Program-made: the position numbers and the translations under genes
Part shown: positions 8,463 to 17,873 of the stretch, in pieces
How positions within the stretch are numbered: position 1 is the first letter of the stretch
Layout: each line of letters begins with the position of its first letter
Assembly (NCBI GenBank): GCA_964575425.1
Contig: CAZNRD010000008.1
Coordinates: forward strand, 37,517 to 101,516
Direction: 5' to 3'
DNA: 64,000 nt
Source of the DNA: DATEAV01 sp964575425
GTDB lineage: Bacteria > Chloroflexota > Anaerolineae > Anaerolineales > E44-bin32
The notes under the pieces: model-generated
Told to the model about the DNA's origin: nothing
The model's input: only the letters and a program-made list of their open reading frames with translations
Databases searched by the model: none

Positions 8463-10775
8463 CTATCTTGATGTCCGCGCCAGCAGGCTGCCTGACCCAA
8501 TTGCCTCGCGCAGGAACGTCGCGACCGCTGCGTGGCCCGACTCGACCCAGTGCATGTTGCGGGGTTGGTAGGGACACCCTTCCGCCGCCTGCAGAACCCC
8601 GCGCAGGTCTAGGAAAGGCAATCCAAGGTCCTGTGCGATGCCTGCCATCAAGCGCTGGGGCAGGTCAATGTCATAGAGCGACTCGTCGGAAAGATCGACT
8701 GAGCGAGGATAGTAAGCCAGCTCGCCGGGCTCACATACCTGGACCGCCGACGGAGCCATGAGGAGAACAACCCGAGCGCCGATCCGCTTGGCAGTCCTCT
8801 CGATCCTGGCAAGCTGCAAGGCAACTTCGTGCCTGCCCTCCTCCTCGAACTCTGGGTGCCCGACTTCAAGCGCCAGGAAGCCACCATAGAAGTATCCTTG
8901 TTGCCGCGGCTCGCCCCGAAGGAGTTCTCGCAACGGCTCGTAGACGTTCAGGCGAGTCCACCGCCGCAGGTGGGTCAGCGAGAGTATCTGTCGCCAGCCA
9001 AATGGATCCGGTTGCTCAAAGCCGATTGACTGCTGGAGCTCTGGGATGGTCAGGAGTGCGTCCTGGAAGTCGTTCGTCGAGGTCGCGACCAGGATCAGCT
9101 GGGGACCAAAGACTGCACCCGGGCCAGCGACAGCCTCGGCGTATTGCTGCGGCCCATAGCCTGTGATCGAGAGGTTGAGCACCTCGACTGGCTGGGCAAG
9201 TGCCTCGGACAGCTCCTTCTCCAGCAGCCTGGGCCATCCCATTTCCGTGTCCACGCCCTCCGCGCTGGAAAACGCGTCGCCGACCACCAGGATTCGGAGC
9301 GTACCGGGACTCGCGGGATGCGAATAGGCAGGCCCCGGGAAACCGAGGGCATTGGCGCTGACCCAGTAGTCGTACGAGTCCCAGCGCAGGTGGGTTCGTT
9401 GCAGCGGTCTGAGACGCCAGCCGAGGACAGGATCCGGCGCAAGGGACGCCCTCTCGCCCCACCCAAGGACCTCCTGCGGATCAAATCGCCTGACGCACAA
9501 CTCCCCCAGAACGAGTGTGCCCCCCGCGAACATGAGAACAAGGGAAAGGCGCACTGCAAGTCCTGTCCATCCCGTCCTCTGCCTCCAACGAAGAAGGCGC
9601 TGGCTGGTCCAACGGACTCCGGCTTCGAGGCCTATGGCCGACGCCAGGGTTAGCCCGATGGCAATCAGCGTCCCCGCAGCGGCCTCGGGGCCTATGGCCA
9701 CACCCACAGGAAGCACCAGAAGGATCCATGGATGGTGAACCAGGTACATGGAGTACGAGTGCTCACCCAGCCACCGTGCTGGCCGAACCCACCATCGTGA
9801 TTCCCGCACACGGGCCAATGCAGCATAGAAGAGCACAAAGAGACCCGCGGCCTGCAGGGCTGGCGCGACCACCATTCCAGCGCCGGTAAGGGAGAGGGCG
9901 CTCCCTAGGCCGCAGGCGGCGACGGCCAGAAACACGCTGGACGGCCGCCTCAATCGCTGATCTGTGGCCCTGGGAGATTCGAACATCCATGCTGCGGCTG
10001 CAACGCCGACTAGGAATTCCGGTAATCGCGAAAGGAATACTGACCCGCGCAACCACACGTCCATGTACGTCCCCAGGAACAACAGACCCACGCCGCGGGC
10101 GGCGAAGCCAATCCCGCTGCCTATCCACAGCAGGCGCGTCGGCCCCCATCGACGCAGCAGGGCCCACAAGACCGGGTACACCAGGTAGAGCTGCGCAACC
10201 AGCCCGAAATACCACCAAGCAGGAGAAAAGTAGTAGAAGAGTCCTCTCGTGATCCGGACCCCCATAAAGCTCATGTAGAACTCCGGGTCAAGGACCAGTG
10301 CCTTCCAGCCGGTCAGGAGGGCAAGAGCCGCGAAGCCAAGGTGGCTCCCCCACCAGAGCGGATAGATCCTCTCTGCCCGGCGCGCCATGAACAGGCCGAT
10401 CGCGAACGGAGCATTGCCGTGGCGCTTCAACATCGCCAGCGTCAACCCGAAGCCGCTGGTCACCAGGAAGATCTGTACACCGCAGTCGCCCGCCCAGCCC
10501 AGGTAGCGCAACAGGTTCACGGGGATATTGCCGATACCAAAGCCGCTGAGCGGAGCAAGTTGAGAGACGCGCGTTGCCAGAGGCGGCCAATCAAACGTCG
10601 GATTCCCGATGAGCGGGTAGCCGAAGGCCTGTTCGGCAGCGTGATTGAGGAAGATCCAGGCCAACGCGGCCGCCTTCGTGATGTCAAGCCACGGCAGACG
10701 GTCTCCGGGGCTGGTCAGCCCAGCGACGGCGTGTCGACCGCCATCTGTCAAAGTGGATCTCGGATGACTGCTCAT
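8463..10775 (-). CDS. Acyltransferase-3 / SGNH-domain fusion (OatA-like architecture)
   Basis: About 770 residues from MSSHPRSTLT. The N-terminal 400 residues are an acyltransferase-3 membrane domain: WLDITKAAALAWIFLNH matches the first TM with the conserved His, and EHSYSMYLVHHPW matches the last. After a short linker comes an SGNH/GDSL-like domain (about 450-770). Such fusions O-acetylate cell-surface glycans, the membrane half carrying acetyl groups outward and the SGNH half transferring them. Odd: block I reads LVVGDAF where GDS is expected (Ala instead of the nucleophile), and the C-terminal block reads NMHWVESGH with Asn where Asp is usual before His, so the SGNH half may be inactive. 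The start has only a weak SD. Confidence 0.82.
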   Translation of the reverse strand: MSSHPRSTLTDGGRHAVAGLTSPGDRLPWLDITKAAALAWIFLNHAAEQAFGYPLIGNPTFDWPPLATRVSQLAPLSGFGIGNIPVNLLRYLGWAGDCGVQIFLVTSGFGLTLAMLKRHGNAPFAIGLFMARRAERIYPLWWGSHLGFAALALLTGWKALVLDPEFYMSFMGVRITRGLFYYFSPAWWYFGLVAQLYLVYPVLWALLRRWGPTRLLWIGSGIGFAARGVGLLFLGTYMDVWLRGSVFLSRLPEFLVGVAAAAWMFESPRATDQRLRRPSSVFLAVAACGLGSALSLTGAGMVVAPALQAAGLFVLFYAALARVRESRWWVRPARWLGEHSYSMYLVHHPWILLVLPVGVAIGPEAAAGTLIAIGLTLASAIGLEAGVRWTSQRLLRWRQRTGWTGLAVRLSLVLMFAGGTLVLGELCVRRFDPQEVLGWGERASLAPDPVLGWRLRPLQRTHLRWDSYDYWVSANALGFPGPAYSHPASPGTLRILVVGDAFSSAEGVDTEMGWPRLLEKELSEALAQPVEVLNLSITGYGPQQYAEAVAGPGAVFGPQLILVATSTNDFQDALLTIPELQQSIGFEQPDPFGWRQILSLTHLRRWTRLNVYEPLRELLRGEPRQQGYFYGGFLALEVGHPEFEEEGRHEVALQLARIERTAKRIGARVVLLMAPSAVQVCEPGELAYYPRSVDLSDESLYDIDLPQRLMAGIAQDLGLPFLDLRGVLQAAEGCPYQPRNMHWVESGHAAVATFLREAIGSGSLLARTSR

Positions 10776-10904
10776 GTCCGAGGATAGTGGAAAGGAGCGT
10801 CGGCCTCGGGATGCTGAGGCGAGCGACTTCAGGTTCTCACCACAGCCCGGCGGCAATGTTGCCTCATCGATCGCGGAGGCCAGATGCGTCCAGGCAGGTG
10901 AGGG

Positions 10905-13196
10905 CTACCAGCTCTCGTCAGATGGGCGGCGCCGCACTCGCCACCTGAGGACGCCATAGGCCGCCACCAGGGCGCACCCGATCGCGGCAGTCAACACCCA
11001 ATGGGCTCGAACCCAATAGTAGAACGGGCGCGCGATGGGCTTGACGGCACACGCCATGTCTCGCGCCCCCGCGGCCACGCTCCGCCGCAGATGATTCACC
11101 GGGCCAGCCGAAGGTGTCAGGAACTTATTGACCTCGGACACCGAGAAATTCCGATCCTCCGTAGCCGCAGCAACAACAAGATGGTAGACCGTGTCCGGCT
11201 GGAGGTTCTTGAATGTGACATGGTGCGTCAGCCCGTCAGGTCCGGTGACTGCAGCCAATGGATCAATTCCCAGCAAGTAGGTCAATGTCTCACCTTGACT
11301 GCTGACCAGCCAGGCCTCACCCTTGGCAGGCCGGTCCGTCCGCCAAGTGACAACCGCCGAGTGCGGCTCGGCTTCCACACTCAATGCCTCAATGACGGGA
11401 GGAAGAGGGTCCTGAGGAAACCTGAACTCAAGCGGCTCCCGCTCTACGACGCGCATCCGAGGTTCATCATCCAGGACCAGGGCCTCGGACGGCGTCGCCG
11501 GGCGCACGTCCATGTCAGCCAGCACGTTGTACGTGATCTGCTGGATGCGGCTGTCTGGTTCAATGATCGCCAATCCCCACGACCACTGAATTGTGCCCGC
11601 GGCAAAGACCATCGCGCCGCTCGGAGCAGTGTAATAGGCCGCGCTTGAGAACCCGGGGCCGATGAAGTATCGCTCCGCCATATCGGATCCCAGCTCCCCG
11701 TAGGTTGGTGTCATCGTCACAACGGTGAGCCCCTCAGGGTCCCAGCCGTTGTTGCCGACCGTGTCCCACTCCCAGCCGATCAACTGGCGGCCGATGTCGA
11801 CATAGCTTCCACTCGGCAGTTGATCCAAGCCTGTGTTGCGAAAGACTCTGTCATGAGTCATCTCGGCGGACACGCGCAGAGGAAAGAATACTGTGGCATT
11901 TGCTCCGGTGAACATGATGCCGACGAGCTCATTCTCAGGACGGTTCGGGCCGTTGGGGTCCCGCCACAGGGAAGTCGGATCCCCAGTCGGGTCGGCGGGC
12001 CCGCTTTCTGCAGTCTTGTAGCAGACCATCGCCAGATCGGCCTCCCCCGTCCACGGATCTGCCTCAAAGCGGATCTTCCAATACCCGGTGTTGCCGGTGA
12101 AAAAAGCCAGGTGGATCCCCGCATCCCGCGCCTGTGTCATGGCGCCCCGCATCTCCGCACTCCAGTACTCGTCGTGGCCCACCGCAAGAAAGACTTTGTG
12201 TTCGAGCAGTTCATTCGCGTGACCGGGGAGTCCGGACCAATGCGTATCGAGACTGGTGGAGTAGCTGACGTCATAGCCCTGTGCTTCGAGCCAGTACACC
12301 ATGGGATACTCCACCCGGAAGTAGCTCGTGGGGTCTGTGGGCGGCACGACGTGGGGGCGCGCCAGGGATACCTTGACGGCGCGAGGGGCATCCGCCACCG
12401 TCTCACAGTGCCCGCTGTTGAAGCTGTAGAGGGACTTGCCGCCATAGTTGTTGTACGCCTGGTAGGTGGAGAGATCGTACTGATACAGAATGTCAGCTCC
12501 TCGCTCGTCATCCCGCACGACGAAAGGAATCACGCTCTTCCGACCATCATCCCGACGAGTCAGAACGGCCAGGTATACTCCTGAGACCCAGTCGCCAGGC
12601 ACCGTGAGCGTCCAGGACGTCTGCCAGTTCGCACAACTCCGCAGGCCAAGCGTCGGATCGTCCAGGCATGGTGGCTGCACACCTCCGCGGACCGACGCGA
12701 TGCTCATGACCAACCGGCCGCCCTTGCCAGCGTAGTACCCGCTCCGGTAGATGTCGATGTCGAAGGCAGGAGCGCTCGTTGACACCCGGAACTCCACCGT
12801 GTCGCCCAGGGCCACACTCGTAGGGAAGACGTACCCTACAATCGTGTAGCTGGGTTCTGGCACAAACCAATCATCGCTTCCAGGCTTGCAGTTCTCCTCG
12901 ACGACGGGATTGGCTGGAGCCCGACAATCAGATGGCTGCGCCATACCCAAGGGCGCATGACTCGATGGGGTGAATGCCAGCGGACTTGCGAACGTAAGCC
13001 GGTGACGCTCGATATGCTCCCGCACGGCGGCTTCTATCTTCTCTGCCACGATGTGCGCTACCGCTGGGACGCCGGCAAGACCAGCCAATCCCACGAGCAA
13101 CGCAGCGACACGAGGCCATCGCCCGGCACGCCATGCCGGAACCGTGACTGGTGGCATCGATCCCCTGCGGGAACTCGCGATGTCAATTGTGCCCAT
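10905..13196 (-). CDS. Membrane protein with N,N-dimethylformamidase-like domain and FN3-like domain
   Basis: About 763 residues. An N-terminal hydrophobic segment (VAALLVGLAGLAGVPAVAHIV) is followed by a beta-rich region with FPTSVALGDTVEFRVST and IDIYRSGYYAGKGGR, then a large domain with VGHDEYWSAEMRGAM, FFTGNTGYWKIRFE and the late MVFAAGTIQWSWGL; these match the C-terminal domain of N,N-dimethylformamidase large-subunit-like proteins. A fibronectin-III/PAP-N-like module follows (PHSAVVTWRTDRPAKGEAW to LQPDTVYHLVVAAA), then a C-terminal TM and basic tail. I start at 13196 because AGAAGGGG precedes that ATG. Probably an exported, membrane-anchored hydrolase or binding protein; the substrate is unknown and true dimethylformamide hydrolysis is unlikely in a glycan operon. 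Confidence 0.72.
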   Translation of the reverse strand: MGTIDIASSRRGSMPPVTVPAWRAGRWPRVAALLVGLAGLAGVPAVAHIVAEKIEAAVREHIERHRLTFASPLAFTPSSHAPLGMAQPSDCRAPANPVVEENCKPGSDDWFVPEPSYTIVGYVFPTSVALGDTVEFRVSTSAPAFDIDIYRSGYYAGKGGRLVMSIASVRGGVQPPCLDDPTLGLRSCANWQTSWTLTVPGDWVSGVYLAVLTRRDDGRKSVIPFVVRDDERGADILYQYDLSTYQAYNNYGGKSLYSFNSGHCETVADAPRAVKVSLARPHVVPPTDPTSYFRVEYPMVYWLEAQGYDVSYSTSLDTHWSGLPGHANELLEHKVFLAVGHDEYWSAEMRGAMTQARDAGIHLAFFTGNTGYWKIRFEADPWTGEADLAMVCYKTAESGPADPTGDPTSLWRDPNGPNRPENELVGIMFTGANATVFFPLRVSAEMTHDRVFRNTGLDQLPSGSYVDIGRQLIGWEWDTVGNNGWDPEGLTVVTMTPTYGELGSDMAERYFIGPGFSSAAYYTAPSGAMVFAAGTIQWSWGLAIIEPDSRIQQITYNVLADMDVRPATPSEALVLDDEPRMRVVEREPLEFRFPQDPLPPVIEALSVEAEPHSAVVTWRTDRPAKGEAWLVSSQGETLTYLLGIDPLAAVTGPDGLTHHVTFKNLQPDTVYHLVVAAATEDRNFSVSEVNKFLTPSAGPVNHLRRSVAAGARDMACAVKPIARPFYYWVRAHWVLTAAIGCALVAAYGVLRWRVRRRPSDESW

Positions 13197-13246
13197 GCGT
13201 CCCCTTCTCCCCACTCCGGCCCACCGACTCCAAGTGAAGGGCAGGC

Positions 13247-14782
13247 CTAACGCAACCCGTAGAGCTCGTATCCGCCGATCGCGTATACGAGCTCGTATTC
13301 CGTCACCAGCACATCTGGCGGATACAAACCTACCCAACGGGCGAACTTGCCCACCAGGACATAAGGCGGCGCCGTCGGCTGGTCGAAGTCGTAGCTCTCC
13401 GAGGGCGGAGGCCCGCCTCGCCAGATATGGGCGACTGCTGTGTTCAGCAAGGACTGCGGTGGGTAGTGAAAGGTGTGGTCCGTCAGGAATCCCATCTCTG
13501 GTTCCCAGGTCTCAATCAGAACTGTCCGGGAAATGTGCTCATCCAGGTACTCTGCCATGGCCGCCGGCGCATTGAACGGTGGCGAGACGATCTCACGAAC
13601 CGTCTGAGCCAGCGGGATGAGAATCATCATGACCAGCCAGCCCAAGCCTGCCAGTCGCAGCCCTTGGGCTACCCACAAATCCGGAGCCGCTCCGGGCGCA
13701 GACCCGGGGGGCGCCTTCCCGCCGAAACCCCCTGCCCAGTCCTCGATCAGTTTGGCTACGAAGAGGGCAGCGATGGCCAGTGCAGGAAACGCGTAGCGCA
13801 ACCAGCCGATGGAAGCAATTGCGTACCACAGGAGGTTGACGAGAACAAAGGCCGTCAGGAAAGCCCAAGATAGCCCCAGGATTGTCCTGGCTCGGCTCTG
13901 CCAGATTGCGTAGATAACGGAAGGCAGAAGGGCGCCTAGGAAGACCTTCCAATCCAGCAGCTCGCGGACCGATCGCTCAAGCAGGGTCGGCGAGAACACC
14001 ACAGCCGCCCCACTGGCTGTCTGACTGAGTTGGCGCAGGTTCTCGGCAAGCGACAACGGCGACAGGGCCAGGACCAGAACCCCCTGCCAGCCTGCAAACA
14101 GCACAATGCACAGGGAGACCGGCAAGAGAAATACCCGATGTGGGACAGCGCGGTAGTAGGTGAGGTTGGCCAACCACCCCACGACCAGGGCTGGAACCAG
14201 CACAATCAGAGTCTGCTGCTTGGTAACCGCTGCCAGGCCAAAGAGGAGACCGACCACAGCGAGCCTGCTTGTCGACGGATGAGTCATTGCCGCAAACCAG
14301 AGGCAGGTTCCACAGAGAAGAAAGAACAGCGCGGGTACCTCACCCAGAACCTGCCTCCCATACTCAATCGCCGGCGCACCGCGCGAGGAGACAAACAGGA
14401 CCGTCGCGATCCACGCGTACCAGAGACCGCCCAGGCGCCGTGCGACAGCATAGAAGGCGACGGCACATCCCATCAGATACAGCGCAACCACAAGCCGAGC
14501 CTGCCATAGCCCAATGCCGAGCACGGCGAATGACCCCGCAATTGGAAGCATGACCGTCGGCCCGACACCTGTCGATGGACCGAAGTAGCGGAAGCCTTCG
14601 CTGCTGCGATCGGCGTACACCCCAAACTGCACCAGGGTCTTAGGGACATGGAGATGCGACCCCTCGTCAAACCAGATAAGGGGATACTGATCCAACCGCC
14701 AGAAGGCCAGTATGCCCAGTGCTGCGATCGAGACCAGCAGCACCAGCGTATAGGGTCGGTTCGGCACAGGCGGCACGCTCAC
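13247..14782 (-). CDS. GT39/ArnT-like membrane glycosyltransferase
   Basis: 511 residues, about 11-12 TM segments. The first loop has LIWFDEGSHLHVPKTL, the acidic D-E pair of PMT/ArnT enzymes, and the third membrane region is followed by the usual ARRLGGLWYAW motif. The start codon is GTG. Acts at the periplasmic/outer face with a polyprenyl-phosphate sugar donor by family knowledge. Downstream gap of 50 bases to the dimethylformamidase-like gene contains that gene's SD. Confidence 0.82.
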   Translation of the reverse strand: MSVPPVPNRPYTLVLLVSIAALGILAFWRLDQYPLIWFDEGSHLHVPKTLVQFGVYADRSSEGFRYFGPSTGVGPTVMLPIAGSFAVLGIGLWQARLVVALYLMGCAVAFYAVARRLGGLWYAWIATVLFVSSRGAPAIEYGRQVLGEVPALFFLLCGTCLWFAAMTHPSTSRLAVVGLLFGLAAVTKQQTLIVLVPALVVGWLANLTYYRAVPHRVFLLPVSLCIVLFAGWQGVLVLALSPLSLAENLRQLSQTASGAAVVFSPTLLERSVRELLDWKVFLGALLPSVIYAIWQSRARTILGLSWAFLTAFVLVNLLWYAIASIGWLRYAFPALAIAALFVAKLIEDWAGGFGGKAPPGSAPGAAPDLWVAQGLRLAGLGWLVMMILIPLAQTVREIVSPPFNAPAAMAEYLDEHISRTVLIETWEPEMGFLTDHTFHYPPQSLLNTAVAHIWRGGPPPSESYDFDQPTAPPYVLVGKFARWVGLYPPDVLVTEYELVYAIGGYELYGLR

Positions 14783-14933
14783 GGAATCCTCACAAGACGA
14801 CGAACGTCACCCATGTCGACGTGGATCGTAGTGCCCGTCTTGGCAACGGCAAAGTGAGGACATGACCCTGTTGCCGCGTTGGCTGCCCAGCGCCGGCCGG
14901 CATCGACACGCCGCCCGGCTTGTCCCCGGACCA

Positions 14934-16304
14934 TCATGCTGCGACAATCCTTGCGTCCTGACTAGAATCGGAATGCACACGGGCGCTCTGGGCGGCGCCC
15001 ACCATGGTCGCGAGGATGCGTTCCGCCGTCCGGCCGGCATGGCGCGTCACCGATTCACCGTTGGTGAGCCCTGGATAGATCTGCGCGGTCGTCGAGAGGA
15101 ATAGCCCCCTGATCGGCGTCTGAATCTCGGGAATGAGATGAGCCTCATTGAGGCCATGAAGTGGTTCCACCAGTCGCTCCCGGTGCACGAGGAAGAAGCG
15201 AACCGAGGATAGATCGAAACCGGGGAACATCTGCCGGAGGTTCTCCAGCCACATCCTCCGGATCTCGTCATCCGACGCTCTCTGGAGCGGACTCTCTGGA
15301 AGCGTGTACTTCGGGAGGTAAACCAGGTGATACCCGCCAACGTATCCGGGGTCGATGTAGCTGGTAGTCTCGATGACACCGGTGAAAGGCACGCGGGGGT
15401 CGGTGATGTTCAACGTCCAGTAGCCGCTCAGCGGGCGATCCATCACCAGGACCGGGCACACGACCCCCAGATAGCGCAATCGCCCGAGGAACTCGAGGTA
15501 ATCCGGATCAGCTGCCGGGATCAGACGGCGGAAGATGGGAGCCTGCATCGTGGCAACGATCTTGTCAAACGGGACCAGCTCGCCCTGTGCCCTCAACCCT
15601 ACCGTGGACGAGTTTTCAATCACGATCTCCTGGACTGGCGTTCCCAGGTGAATCCGCCCTCCGGCGGCCTCAATCCGCTCGGCCATTGCCTGCAGCAGCG
15701 TCGCATAACCGCCGATCAGGTGTCCGGCTTCTTCGCGCTGGCTCGCTCCACCCCGCGTCGACTTCATCCGGACCAGGCGTGCCCAGATGTAGGTCGCCGG
15801 CGCGCCGTCGAAGCTGCCGTCGAACTTGGCCCGCAGCAGAGGGCCCCAGATGCTCTCAAACACCCGGCGTCCACTCCAGCGCACAAGCCAATCCTCAACG
15901 CTGACGCTCTCCAGTCGTCTCCAGTCCTTGATGAACTGAGCAACCAGGACGGTCATCCCCAGCCGAAATCGATCAGCCCAACCGAGCAAGGGGAACCTCA
16001 GGAACTCGAGCGTCGAGTTCATCGACACGATTCGGCCGTCATGGTAGAAGCCCATGCGCGTGCCGCGGAACCTCAGTTGATCGTCAATCCCCAGCTCGTG
16101 GCACAGCCTCCGCAGGTGCGAGTCGCTCGAAAGGATGGCATGATAGAAGCGGTCGATAGTCGTACCGTCCGGGAGGACCAGCGGTCCCGCCAGCCCACCG
16201 AGGGTCCGCGATGCCTCAAAGATCTCAACCGCCACACCCTTACGGGACAGGAAGTACCCAATGCTGACTCCCATGATCCCGCCGCCCACGATCGCGATGG
16301 CCAT
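14934..16304 (-). CDS. FAD-dependent oxidoreductase (amine-oxidase/UDP-galactopyranose-mutase-like)
   Basis: 456 residues from MAIAIVGGGIMGVSIGYF, a textbook N-terminal FAD-binding GxGxxG Rossmann motif with the acidic end EIFEAS. The protein then follows the amine-oxidase/protoporphyrinogen-oxidase-like fold (LAGPLVLPDGTTIDRFYHAI; C-terminal GLFLSTTAQIYPGLTNGES closing the FAD site). The SD (AGGGGA) overlaps the TAG stop of the upstream epimerase, so translation is probably coupled. Members of this family are common in glycan clusters but their reaction is mostly undefined; ring-contracting mutase or sugar oxidase activity is possible. Confidence 0.8.
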   Translation of the reverse strand: MAIAIVGGGIMGVSIGYFLSRKGVAVEIFEASRTLGGLAGPLVLPDGTTIDRFYHAILSSDSHLRRLCHELGIDDQLRFRGTRMGFYHDGRIVSMNSTLEFLRFPLLGWADRFRLGMTVLVAQFIKDWRRLESVSVEDWLVRWSGRRVFESIWGPLLRAKFDGSFDGAPATYIWARLVRMKSTRGGASQREEAGHLIGGYATLLQAMAERIEAAGGRIHLGTPVQEIVIENSSTVGLRAQGELVPFDKIVATMQAPIFRRLIPAADPDYLEFLGRLRYLGVVCPVLVMDRPLSGYWTLNITDPRVPFTGVIETTSYIDPGYVGGYHLVYLPKYTLPESPLQRASDDEIRRMWLENLRQMFPGFDLSSVRFFLVHRERLVEPLHGLNEAHLIPEIQTPIRGLFLSTTAQIYPGLTNGESVTRHAGRTAERILATMVGAAQSARVHSDSSQDARIVAA

Positions 16305-16311
16305 TGGTCCC

Positions 16312-17436
16312 CTACAGGCTTTCCCAGGCCATGCCGCGCAATGCAGAGAGCGACCGATCACGGCGTGCTCCATACGCGATCGTCTTGCGGTCCAGTATCT
16401 GTGCAATGCGCAGCGCGGCCGTGCCGTCCCCGTACACCGGCGGTCTCCACGTCGGTGGCCGGAACGTTGTCCACGCCTCCAGCGCCACCTCCGGCGTCGT
16501 TCCCACGAGCTTATTCCAGCCCGCGGAGACGGTTGCCACCCATTCGGTCTCCTCGCGCAACGTCAGGCACGGGACTCCCAAGAAGTAGGCCTCCCGCTGC
16601 ACACCACCTGAGTCGGTTGCGATGAGGCGGGCGTTCTCCTCCAACACAAGCATGTCAAAGTAGCTCAACGGCTCCAGGGGCCGGATGTGCGCCCCGAGGT
16701 CCATCCCCAGGTGGTCCAGCGCCAGGCGCGTCCTCGGGTGGAGCGGCAGGATGATCGGCTCTCGCACGCGGTTTAGCGTTTCCACGATCCGGCCCAGGCG
16801 GATGGCGTCATCGGTGTTGGCCGCCCGGTGAATGGTCACCAGCGAGTAGGCGCGCGGCCGCACGTCGAGTCGATCCAGCATCCCCGATTGCCTGCGCGCC
16901 AGTGGCAGGAAGGTCATCAGCGCATCCAGCATCACATCGCCCACCCAATGGACGCTGTCCCTGATCCCTTCCTCCGTCAAGTGTTGCACGGCGGCGCGGC
17001 TGGCACAGAAATGCACATCCGCCAACGCGTCAGCCACCAGCCGATTGATCTCCTCCGGCATGCGCCGATTGAAGCTCCTCTCCCCGGCTTCGAGGTGGGC
17101 CGTCGGGATGTGAGCCTTGGCTGCCGCCAGTGCTCCGGCCAGGGTCGAGTTCGTGTCGCCGCGCACAATGACCAGATCGGGCGACTCCTTGCGCAGCACC
17201 TCTTCAAGGCCCACCAGCATTCCGGCTAGCTGCTGACTGTGCGATCCCGATCCCACACCCAGGTTGTAAGCGGGTGGAGGGATCTCCAGTTCGTCGAAGA
17301 AGGTCTGCGACATGAGGTAGTCGTAGTGCTGGCCAGTATGCACCACGATCTCCTCATGCCTGCCCTGCAGCGCCCTGCTCACGGGCACGCATTGGACGAA
17401 TTCCGGCCGCGCCCCAACGATGGAGACGATTCTCAC
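16312..17436 (-). CDS. wecB: UDP-N-acetylglucosamine 2-epimerase family (WecB/WbpI-like)
   Basis: 374 residues, normal family length. Motifs: MRIVSIVGARPEFVQCVP (N-terminal UDP-binding loop), VRGDTNSTLAGALAA, HLEAGERSFNRRMPEEINR, VTIHRAANTDD, and ATDSGGVQREAYFLGVPCLTLREETEW near the C-terminus, all diagnostic of the non-hydrolysing 2-epimerases. Classical substrate is UDP-GlcNAc to UDP-ManNAc; because WbpB/E/D-like genes lie just upstream in the same operon it may instead be a WbpI-type enzyme epimerising the 2,3-diacetamido uronic acid nucleotide. The sequence alone does not separate these. Confidence 0.9.
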   Translation of the reverse strand: MRIVSIVGARPEFVQCVPVSRALQGRHEEIVVHTGQHYDYLMSQTFFDELEIPPPAYNLGVGSGSHSQQLAGMLVGLEEVLRKESPDLVIVRGDTNSTLAGALAAAKAHIPTAHLEAGERSFNRRMPEEINRLVADALADVHFCASRAAVQHLTEEGIRDSVHWVGDVMLDALMTFLPLARRQSGMLDRLDVRPRAYSLVTIHRAANTDDAIRLGRIVETLNRVREPIILPLHPRTRLALDHLGMDLGAHIRPLEPLSYFDMLVLEENARLIATDSGGVQREAYFLGVPCLTLREETEWVATVSAGWNKLVGTTPEVALEAWTTFRPPTWRPPVYGDGTAALRIAQILDRKTIAYGARRDRSLSALRGMAWESL

Positions 17437-17472
17437 TGCATGATCCCTCGATCCGAAACGCTCGAGGCGACG

Positions 17473-17841
17473 CTAGCTGCGCGAGATCAGAATCACCCCG
17501 ACACAGACTACGACGGTGCCGGCCAACCGCAAGAGGGATAGGTCTTCCTTGAAGAGAAGCCAGGCCGCAACAAGCATCACCACATAGCTCAGGCTGGCAA
17601 ACGGGTAGGCATAGCTGAGGTCGACGCGCGACAGGGCCACCAACCAGAAGACTGTCCCGGTGACGTAGATCGCAAGACCTGCGATCACGTATGGGTTTGT
17701 CCCGATGCGCCACAGCAACTCCCCCAGCTTCCCAAGACTCAACGTCAGCGGGCCCATGCTGCCCATGCCCTTCTTCAACAGAATCTGACCCAGCGCACCA
17801 CCGAGCACACTGATCAGGATGTAGCCAATCGCGACGTTCAT
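17473..17841 (-). CDS. Small EamA/SMR-type transporter (ArnE/ArnF-like)
   Basis: About 122 residues with four hydrophobic helices, the size of an SMR/ArnE-ArnF subunit. MNVAIGYILISVLGGALGQILLKKGM is typical of TM1 with its conserved Q-x2-L-K-K-G. An earlier ATG at 17877 overlaps the preceding stop by 4 bases, but GGAG sits properly before the ATG at 17841. In ArnE/F the pair flips an undecaprenyl-phosphate-linked sugar across the membrane; placed directly after a DPM-like GT2 it may flip that enzyme's product for the GT39 enzymes downstream. Confidence 0.78.
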   Translation of the reverse strand: MNVAIGYILISVLGGALGQILLKKGMGSMGPLTLSLGKLGELLWRIGTNPYVIAGLAIYVTGTVFWLVALSRVDLSYAYPFASLSYVVMLVAAWLLFKEDLSLLRLAGTVVVCVGVILISRS

Positions 17842-17873
17842 ATGGAATCTCCGTGGACGGTCAGCGTGTGGAG

